This document shows positions 5,737 to 10,425 of a stretch of DNA of 10,425 nt, piece after piece; within the stretch, counting starts at the first letter, position 1; every line of letters starts with the position of its first letter. The notes below the pieces were generated by a model. It ran no database searches, was not told the DNA's origin, and saw only the letters and a program-made list of their open reading frames with translations. The position numbers were made by a program, and so were the translations under genes. The stretch is from an uncultured Bacteroidales bacterium (GTDB taxonomy: Bacteria > Bacteroidota > Bacteroidia > Bacteroidales > Muribaculaceae), in contig CALZQD010000029.1 in NCBI GenBank assembly GCA_945828175.1, forward strand, positions 1 to 10,425, read 5' to 3'.

Positions 5737-7392
5737 TTAGTGTTGATAGAGATAGCGCTTGATTGAGCGCTTGGGGGTCTTCTCGAATTCCTCGTGGAAG
5801 ATGCGGAAGCGGGCGATGCGGCTGTATGCGGGCAGTTCGTTGTTGAGCTGATTGATATTCTGCTGCATTATGTCGTTGATTTCGGCGTCGGTCATGCCCT
5901 GTTTGCGGGCGTTCTCGAAGTCGGGATAGATGAGGGCGACAATCTTGTGGTCTTCGTCGACGGCGAGCGACTCGCTGACATAGGGCATATTGTTGAGCTT
6001 CTGCTCGATTTCCTCGGGGTAGATGTTCTGACCCGACGGGCCGAGAATCATGTTTTTGTCGCGTCCGCGGATATAGATGAAGCCGTCGGAGTCGACATTG
6101 CATATGTCGCCGGTGTTGAACCATTTGCCGTCGAAAGCGGCGCGGGTGGCCTCCTCGTTCTTGTAATAGCCCGAGGTGACGTTGTCGCCTCTGACCCAAA
6201 GGACGCCGGGGGTGACGGCCGGATCGTCAGATTTGACCTTTACTTCCATGCGGTCGACGACCTTGCCACACGAGCCGGGACGCTGTATGTCCCAGGGCGC
6301 GTAGGCTATGAGGGGGCCGCACTCGGTCATTCCGTAGCCTACGGTGAAGGGGAATTTTATCTTGCGCAGAAAAGTCTCGACGTCTTTCGACACGCCTGCG
6401 CCGCCGATAATCATCTGCTGCAGGTTGCCGCCGAAGATTTCATAGAGGCGTTCTTTGACTTTGCCGAGGAGATGGTCGTCGATGAATGGAACGTGGAGCA
6501 GCAGCTTCATCAGCGGCTTGTCGAGAAGCGGGAACACCTTGTTCTTGATGATCTTCTCGATGATGAGCGGCACGGTGACAATCATCTTGGGCTTGACGCG
6601 GGCGAAGGCTTCTATGATGACTTTGGGCGAGGGTGTGCGGGTGAGGAAGTAGATGTGGCATCCTTTGACGAAGGGGTGAAGCATCTCGACCATAAGACCG
6701 TACATGTGTGCGAGGGGCAGCATGCAGACGACACCGTCGCCGGGTTTGAGGAAGGTGAGGCCGTCGATGCAGAACTGTATGTTCGACCAGAGGTTGCGGT
6801 AGGTGAGCATGACGCCTTTCGAGAAGCCTGTCGAGCCTGAGGTGTAGTTTATAAGTGCGACGGTGTCAGGCGACGGTTTCTCATATCTGATGTCGGCGGC
6901 GGTGAAGCGCTCGGGATAATGTTCGCCGAAGAGGCGGTTGAGGTTGTTGCGCACCTCGGTGAGCTTTTTCTCGCGCGACATCAGCAGCGAGTAGTCGTTG
7001 AGCAGCAGTGCTCCGTGGATGCCTGTCATGGCGTCGGGGTCGAGGTTTTCCCATGTCGAGGCGTCGGTTAACAGCAGTTTCGACTCGCTGTGGTTGACGA
7101 GATGGTGGATGTTGTCGGCCTTGAAGTCGTGGAGAATGGGTACGGCCACGGCTCCGTATGTCAGTGCGGCAATGGCTGCTACGGCCCATTGAGCCGAGTT
7201 CTTGCCGCAGAGTGCAATCTTGTCGCCGCGTTTGATTCCGGCGCCTTCAAAGAGGAGATGGAGTTTGGCAACTTTGCGTGCAACAGCCTTATATTGAATA
7301 GAAACGCCGTCGAAGTCGGTGAGAGCCAGCTCTTCCCAGTTGTTTTTGATTGATTCGGCGATATATGATATCAGATTGTCTTGATTAGTCAT
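5737..7392 (-). CDS. AMP-forming acyl-CoA ligase/synthetase (FadD-like)
   Basis: This is an ANL-superfamily adenylating enzyme, probably activating a fatty or other carboxylic acid to its acyl-adenylate and then to the CoA thioester. Motifs in order: phosphate-binding loop YTSGSTGFSKG (183-193); GYGMTECGP (352-360); the hinge and ATP-contact region TGD (427-429) and GRDKNMI (443-449); and the C-terminal lysine motif KRSIKRYLY with Lys545 as the likely adenylation lysine. The C-terminal subdomain is complete. The length of 551 residues fits long-chain acyl-CoA synthetases, but substrate chain length cannot be inferred. A pimeloyl-CoA role is conceivable because bioB follows directly, but the protein does not look like a short BioW and proximity alone is weak evidence. 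It is the first gene of the operon. Confidence 0.9.
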   Translation of the reverse strand: MTNQDNLISYIAESIKNNWEELALTDFDGVSIQYKAVARKVAKLHLLFEGAGIKRGDKIALCGKNSAQWAVAAIAALTYGAVAVPILHDFKADNIHHLVNHSESKLLLTDASTWENLDPDAMTGIHGALLLNDYSLLMSREKKLTEVRNNLNRLFGEHYPERFTAADIRYEKPSPDTVALINYTSGSTGFSKGVMLTYRNLWSNIQFCIDGLTFLKPGDGVVCMLPLAHMYGLMVEMLHPFVKGCHIYFLTRTPSPKVIIEAFARVKPKMIVTVPLIIEKIIKNKVFPLLDKPLMKLLLHVPFIDDHLLGKVKERLYEIFGGNLQQMIIGGAGVSKDVETFLRKIKFPFTVGYGMTECGPLIAYAPWDIQRPGSCGKVVDRMEVKVKSDDPAVTPGVLWVRGDNVTSGYYKNEEATRAAFDGKWFNTGDICNVDSDGFIYIRGRDKNMILGPSGQNIYPEEIEQKLNNMPYVSESLAVDEDHKIVALIYPDFENARKQGMTDAEINDIMQQNINQLNNELPAYSRIARFRIFHEEFEKTPKRSIKRYLYQH

Positions 7393-7448
7393 TGTCTTTG
7401 AGGATTAAATCGTTGAGATATCATTATAACCTGATGCGATTTTGTTTT

Positions 7449-7458
7449 GTTTATAAAC
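7449..7458. promoter_or_regulatory. Perfect 10-bp palindrome in the operon leader
   Basis: GTTTATAAAC is fully self-complementary and lies about 15-24 nt downstream of the expected transcription start of the acyl-CoA ligase operon. That position would suit a repressor site. The binding protein is unknown, and short AT-rich palindromes can occur by chance. Confidence 0.25.
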
Positions 7459-7478
7459 ATCGCCCGGATAATAACATA

Positions 7479-7513
7479 CAAAGCTACTAAAATAATCGTT
7501 AGCAACCGTCAAA
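7479..7513 (-). promoter_or_regulatory. Promoter of the ligase-bioB-methyltransferase-radA operon
   Basis: On the minus strand a perfect -7 box TAGCTTTG occupies 7486-7479. A TTTG (7513-7510) lies 23 bp upstream of it, slightly longer than usual; a GTTG at 7506-7503 would give 16 bp. Transcription would start near 7473, leaving a leader of about 80 nt that contains the palindrome GTTTATAAAC (7449-7458). Confidence 0.6.
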
Positions 7514-7530
7514 AACCGGCGAAATGTGAC

Positions 7531-7552
7531 AGGGAAGGGTTAGGGAAGGGTT
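7531..7552. repeat. Exact tandem duplication of an 11-mer forming a G-quadruplex motif
   Basis: AGGGAAGGGTT occurs twice in a row without mismatch. The plus strand therefore contains four GGG runs with loops AA, TTA and AA (7532-7550). The array begins at the stop codon of the minus-strand T9SS cargo gene (stop 7551-7553), so the G-rich strand is the transcription template there and the mRNA is C-rich. Confidence 0.85.
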
Positions 7553-8966
7553 AACGTATGATGATTTTACAGGTCTCTACCGCACGGCCGTTCTCGGTCA
7601 GTGTAAAAAGGTAGATGCCTGAGGCGAGACCTTCGGTCGGTATCGAGATACGGTCATCGCCGGATCTGACGGGCTGTCTGAAAACCTGCATACCGCTCTG
7701 AGACGTGACGGTCACTGTGCGCTGACCGTCACCGCCGGCCGGCAGGGTCATCTCGACGGTTTCGCCACGTGTGGCCGGATTGGATCTGACTGAGACGCGG
7801 TTTTCGTCGCGGATGATTTTTGCTACTGACGAGTTTCGGTCAAGACGATAGAATCTGACGGTATGGACATATTCGTTTTTATCGTTATACCAGTTGAAGT
7901 CGGCCTGGGCGAGGATGCTGTTGTCAGACTTGAAAAATTCGATGCTTGCGTTGCCGTAACAGTTATCGGGAATCGGGAACGAGTAGAGAGTCCTGCCGTC
8001 TTCGGTGACAACTTCGAGTCCGTTATACCGGACGCCGTAGTGAGTGCTGCGGTAGTCTTCATTGCCGTCTCCGTCACGGTCAGACGGAGTGATGCCGAAG
8101 AGAAATTCTTCGGGTGTCTTGCTCCCGTCGGGAAAAGAGATGCCTCCTATGACTGAATCAGCGACTCGGTCTTCGGCAAGAGAAGCCTTGTATCTGACAT
8201 ACTCGAATTTTTCGTCGTCGTTGAAGAATGTCTGAGAGAAGGGCAGATAGACGCCACCGTTCCAGTGGTTCATGGCCGAGACGTCACTGCATCTCGGTGT
8301 GCAGAAATTGCTGACGGCGACATCATACCACGTTATTTTGTCCCATCCGCTCTCGAAAACAGGTATCTGTGTGGTATAAGTGTAGGCATAGCCCGTGTTG
8401 TCGGCGGCGTCAAGATATGTCTCGACTTTCGTGAGATACTGCCGGCAGCCGTATATGCCTGCATCCTCGGTCACGGGCAGCGCGATATAGACGGTGGTGC
8501 CGTCGACGCGGCATCCGGCGGCGAGAAGTTCGAGTGTGATTGTCGGGTCGAGGTATTTGTTTTCATCATAGATGTGCTTTATGAAGGCGGTCTTGCGGGC
8601 GTCCATGTCGGCGACAGCGGGAATACCGGTGAGGTATGAGCGTTGCTCGGTGATTACGCGTGTCTTTGCAGTGGTGCGCGACGAAGATCTTTTCTCGGTC
8701 ACCGTATAAGGATGCAGAATCTCGAAGTTGAACTTTTTCAGAGGTTTGAGGTCGAAATCGAAGATCTCGGCCTGATAGTTTGTCGAGCCGTCGGAGTAGC
8801 CGTATTCGTCAGAGGAAAAGTATATCGCGGCCTCTCCGTTTTTCATATATTGTCCGGGAATGAAACGTGTGTGCGCTCCGTCCATTTCTTTTACAAGGGT
8901 CTGGGCTTCGGCAAACAGAGGAGAAAGCCCGAGCGTCATGCAGCAAATAAAGACAAAATTTTTCAT
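7551..8966 (-). CDS. Secreted protein with T9SS type A sorting domain, 471 aa
   Basis: This is an exported protein whose central function I do not recognise. Residues 1-22 are a signal peptide ending in AEA|QT. The last 79 residues or so (393-471) form a type IX secretion C-terminal domain: the VRSNPATRGETVEM strand, SQSGMQVFRQP, then GLASGIYLFTL and the terminal CKIIIR. Such domains direct passage across the outer membrane and are normally removed, often with attachment to surface lipopolysaccharide. The central part (about 25-390) has no enzyme motif I can name, several Asp/Tyr-rich strands, and an acidic DRDGDGNED loop (297-305) that looks like a calcium-binding loop. No T9SS machinery gene is in the window. 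The gene is divergent from hipBA and has a -7 box 35 nt before its ATG. Confidence 0.88.
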   Translation of the reverse strand: MKNFVFICCMTLGLSPLFAEAQTLVKEMDGAHTRFIPGQYMKNGEAAIYFSSDEYGYSDGSTNYQAEIFDFDLKPLKKFNFEILHPYTVTEKRSSSRTTAKTRVITEQRSYLTGIPAVADMDARKTAFIKHIYDENKYLDPTITLELLAAGCRVDGTTVYIALPVTEDAGIYGCRQYLTKVETYLDAADNTGYAYTYTTQIPVFESGWDKITWYDVAVSNFCTPRCSDVSAMNHWNGGVYLPFSQTFFNDDEKFEYVRYKASLAEDRVADSVIGGISFPDGSKTPEEFLFGITPSDRDGDGNEDYRSTHYGVRYNGLEVVTEDGRTLYSFPIPDNCYGNASIEFFKSDNSILAQADFNWYNDKNEYVHTVRFYRLDRNSSVAKIIRDENRVSVRSNPATRGETVEMTLPAGGDGQRTVTVTSQSGMQVFRQPVRSGDDRISIPTEGLASGIYLFTLTENGRAVETCKIIIR

Positions 8967-9000
8967 AATTATGGATGACAGTGTAAGATGTTTTATGTGG

Positions 9001-9008
9001 CAAAGATA
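9001..9008 (-). promoter_or_regulatory. Candidate -7 box of the T9SS cargo gene
   Basis: The minus strand reads TATCTTTG, an exact match to TAnnTTTG, 34 nt upstream of the ATG at 8966. No clear -33 TTTG is visible at the proper distance. Confidence 0.5.
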
Positions 9009-9047
9009 TATAATTTTTACACGCGCGTTATACTTTCAGACCTTATT

Positions 9048-9072
9048 ATTTACGCGCCTGCAAGGCGTAAAT
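9048..9072. promoter_or_regulatory. Inverted repeat, candidate operator in the divergent spacer
   Basis: Perfect 8-bp arms ATTTACGC (9048-9055) and GCGTAAAT (9065-9072) flank a 9-nt centre. The related self-complementary octamer ACGCGCGT (9021-9028) lies just to the left. The site is between the candidate promoters of the divergent cargo gene and hipB. HipB-type regulators bind dyads upstream of their operon, so this is a plausible HipB operator. A T-run follows on the plus strand, but there is no plus-strand gene upstream for it to terminate. Confidence 0.35.
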
Positions 9073-9136
9073 GTATTTTTTGATAATCTGATAACCTTTT
9101 ACTTGAATTAATATATCATATAATAAATAATTCTAT

Positions 9137-9144
9137 TATATTTG
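9137..9144 (+). promoter_or_regulatory. Candidate -7 box of hipBA
   Basis: TATATTTG matches TAnnTTTG exactly and ends 23 nt before the ATG at 9168. The surrounding DNA is extremely AT-rich. No proper -33 TTTG is found at the expected spacing. Confidence 0.5.
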
Positions 9145-9167
9145 CAATATTAAAAGATATATTGATT

Positions 9168-9488
9168 ATGACAAAGAACACAATGGGGACTAAGCTGCCC
9201 AAGAAACTGGAACAGAAGATGGCTCTTATGGGTGAGCAGATTAAGTTCGCCCGATTGCGTCGCAATCTTTCGATCGCGCAGGTCGCTGAACGGGCTACCT
9301 GTTCGCCTCTCACAGTGAACCGCATTGAGAAAGGTTCGCCTACGGTCTCAATAGGCATCTATGCGCGTGTTCTTTATGCTCTGCAACTTGATGATGATCT
9401 TCTTTTGATAGCTAAAGAAGATACTCTCGGACGCAACTTGCAAGATTTAAGTCTGAAACATCGCCAACGGGCAACTAAAAAGGAATAA
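9168..9488 (+). CDS. hipB: HipB-type antitoxin, XRE helix-turn-helix
   Basis: This 106-residue DNA-binding protein should neutralise the downstream HipA kinase and repress the operon. The XRE helix-turn-helix spans about residues 20-78: MGEQIKFARLRRNLSIAQVA, then ERATCSPLTVNRIEKGSPTV, then a dimerisation-prone helix YARVLYALQLDDDLLLIAKED. The tail DTLGRNLQDL is typical of Bacteroidales HipB homologues recalled from memory. The ATG at 9168 is chosen; an in-frame TTG two codons earlier (9162) and an ATG at 9183 are alternatives. The stop is 3 nt before the hipA ATG, so the pair is translationally adjacent. The arginine- and lysine-rich C-terminus (KHRQRATKKE) may be disordered. Confidence 0.92.
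   Translation: MTKNTMGTKLPKKLEQKMALMGEQIKFARLRRNLSIAQVAERATCSPLTVNRIEKGSPTVSIGIYARVLYALQLDDDLLLIAKEDTLGRNLQDLSLKHRQRATKKE
9480..9484 (+). promoter_or_regulatory. Ribosome binding site AAGGA of hipA
   Basis: AAGGA within an A-rich run lies 7 nt before the hipA ATG, inside the last codons of hipB. Together with the higA site it is one of the only convincing Shine-Dalgarno-like sequences in the window. Confidence 0.5.
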
Positions 9489-9491
9489 GCC

Positions 9492-10425
9492 ATGAAGAAA
9501 CTATTTGTATATGCCGACTTTGACTGGCTGGAAACGCCTCAGCTGATTGGCGAGCTTTCTTGCGACTCGGTGCGCGGCAGCGAGACATACGGCTTTTCGT
9601 ATGATAAAGAATGGCTTGCCAAATATGGCGATGTTTTTCTCAGTGAGGATTTACAGACCTATACCGGAATCCAATACACTCGACCGGAGCGCGACATATT
9701 CGCGTGTTTCTCAGATGCTCTCCCCGACAGGTGGGGACGCACTCTGTTAAATAGGCGGGAGCAGATTGCCGCCACTGATGAGAAAAGGGCCGTGCGCCGA
9801 TTGACTTCATTTGATTATCTGATGGGTATTGACGACGCTTCGCGTATGGGCGGTTTCCGGTTTGCGGAAACTCCCGGAGGAAAGTTCATCAACTGCGATG
9901 AAAGCCTTCGTGTGCCGCCATTGGCTAATGTAAGAGAACTGATGCGGGCCGCTCATGAGATTGAGCTTAGCGAGGAAAAGCATCTATTGCCGTCGAAGAA
10001 ATGGCTTGCTCAACTGTTGCATCCGGGAACGTCCCTCGGCGGTGCGCGCCCGAAAGCATCTGTTATTGATGAGAACGGCAGTCTGACGGTTGCCAAGTTC
10101 CCTTCGCGTAAAGATGATTATGACATTGCCCAATGGGAACATTTCTGTCATGTGATGGGGCGCAAAGCCGGACTGAATGTTGCCGAGACACGTATAATCG
10201 ACGGCGGAGGCTATCATATACTTCTTTCAAAACGCTTCGACAGAAACAGCGACGGCAGACGGATACATTTTGCGTCTGCATTGACTTTGCTCGGGCTTAC
10301 GGACGGCGACAACGCTTCAACGGGTTATGGCTATACTGACATTGTCGATTTCATAATTCAGCACGGAAGCAATGTCGAAAAAAACTTAGAGGAACTATAT
10401 CGCCGCGTGGCATTCTATATCATTG
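9492..10425 (+). CDS. hipA: HipA-family serine/threonine kinase toxin, N-terminal part (cut by window edge)
   Basis: HipA toxins are protein kinases; the E. coli enzyme phosphorylates glutamyl-tRNA synthetase and triggers growth arrest. 311 codons are present and the frame is open at the window end. An N-terminal HipA_N-like region (about 1-110) carries FVYADFDWLETPQLIGEL and the strongly conserved FSDALPDRWGR (73-83). The kinase core follows, with glycine-rich loop GTSLGGARPKA (179-189), the region that holds the autophosphorylated serine in E. coli HipA. Next come VAKFPS with the probable ATP-binding Lys202, and YHILLSKRFDR (241-251). The catalytic Asp (N-x-D-D-H type) and the metal-binding Asp should lie just beyond the edge. 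Because the N-terminal domain is fused to the kinase, this is a two-gene hipBA system and not the three-gene hipBST form. Confidence 0.93.
   Translation, partial: MKKLFVYADFDWLETPQLIGELSCDSVRGSETYGFSYDKEWLAKYGDVFLSEDLQTYTGIQYTRPERDIFACFSDALPDRWGRTLLNRREQIAATDEKRAVRRLTSFDYLMGIDDASRMGGFRFAETPGGKFINCDESLRVPPLANVRELMRAAHEIELSEEKHLLPSKKWLAQLLHPGTSLGGARPKASVIDENGSLTVAKFPSRKDDYDIAQWEHFCHVMGRKAGLNVAETRIIDGGGYHILLSKRFDRNSDGRRIHFASALTLLGLTDGDNASTGYGYTDIVDFIIQHGSNVEKNLEELYRRVAFYII

Noticed and set aside
5794..6840. A 348-codon open frame on the plus strand opposite the acyl-CoA ligase
   Set aside because: It is a mirror of the ligase coding sequence, with an acidic low-complexity composition and no recognisable domain. 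The ligase with all its motifs is the real gene.
7393..7550. Possible riboswitch in the leader of the ligase-bioB operon
   Set aside because: No conserved riboswitch core or extended helices were found by eye, and no biotin riboswitch is established. Biotin genes are usually controlled by protein repressors.
9048..9081. Inverted repeat followed by six T residues, considered as an intrinsic terminator
   Set aside because: No plus-strand gene lies upstream, and on the minus strand it would be upstream of the cargo gene. An operator role is more sensible.
1..10425. Mobile element or defence island carrying the two toxin-antitoxin modules
   Set aside because: I found no transposase, integrase, terminal repeats, tRNA-duplicated attachment site or restriction genes. 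The tRNA-Arg has no visible second copy of its 3' end in the window.

Overview
This window reads as a Bacteroidota chromosome, most likely Bacteroidales. The evidence is: -7 boxes of the form TAnnTTTG upstream of most transcription units, mostly absent Shine-Dalgarno sequences, a tRNA gene without an encoded CCA end, a secreted protein ending in a type IX secretion (T9SS) type A sorting domain, and proteins that resemble gut Bacteroidales families. The fairly high GC content of the housekeeping block would fit a Muribaculaceae-type genome, but that family placement is inference.

Layout from left to right. At 1-378 (minus) is the N-terminal 126 codons of uracil-DNA glycosylase (ung), cut by the window edge. 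Divergent from it is a tRNA-Arg(CCG) at 467-538 with a good Bacteroidota promoter, followed 48 nt later by a secreted, cysteine-containing protein of unknown function (587-1429). That gene collides tail-to-tail, with a 16-nt overlap, with a second small secreted protein of unknown function (1414-1821, minus). Next, on the minus strand, is a compact higBA-type toxin-antitoxin module (toxin gene first, antitoxin second), which is visibly more AT-rich than its surroundings and has its own promoter and candidate operator repeats.

At 2579-7392 four minus-strand genes form a tight, GC-rich probable operon with gaps of only 13-26 nt: an AMP-forming acyl-CoA ligase-like enzyme, biotin synthase bioB, a TrmH/SpoU-family RNA 2'-O-methyltransferase and the recombination protein radA. 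Transcription probably starts from a promoter near 7479-7513. BioB lacks one cysteine that in the E. coli enzyme holds the auxiliary cluster and has a cysteine at another cluster-lining position, a pattern expected of the anaerobe-type enzyme.

At 7551-8966 (minus) is a 471-residue secreted protein with a C-terminal T9SS sorting domain. Just past its stop codon is a duplicated 11-mer that makes a perfect G-quadruplex motif on the plus strand. Divergent from it, across an AT-rich spacer of about 200 bp with dyad symmetry, is a hipBA-type toxin-antitoxin operon (9168 to the window end). The HipA kinase is cut at residue 311, before its expected catalytic Asp.

I see no insertion sequence, CRISPR array, phage structural gene or rRNA. 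The window is mostly ordinary chromosome carrying two unrelated type II toxin-antitoxin modules. The less ordinary elements are the BioB cluster-ligand pattern, the G4 motif, the two orphan secreted proteins and the operator-like repeats. I do not find clear evidence of a wholly new system.
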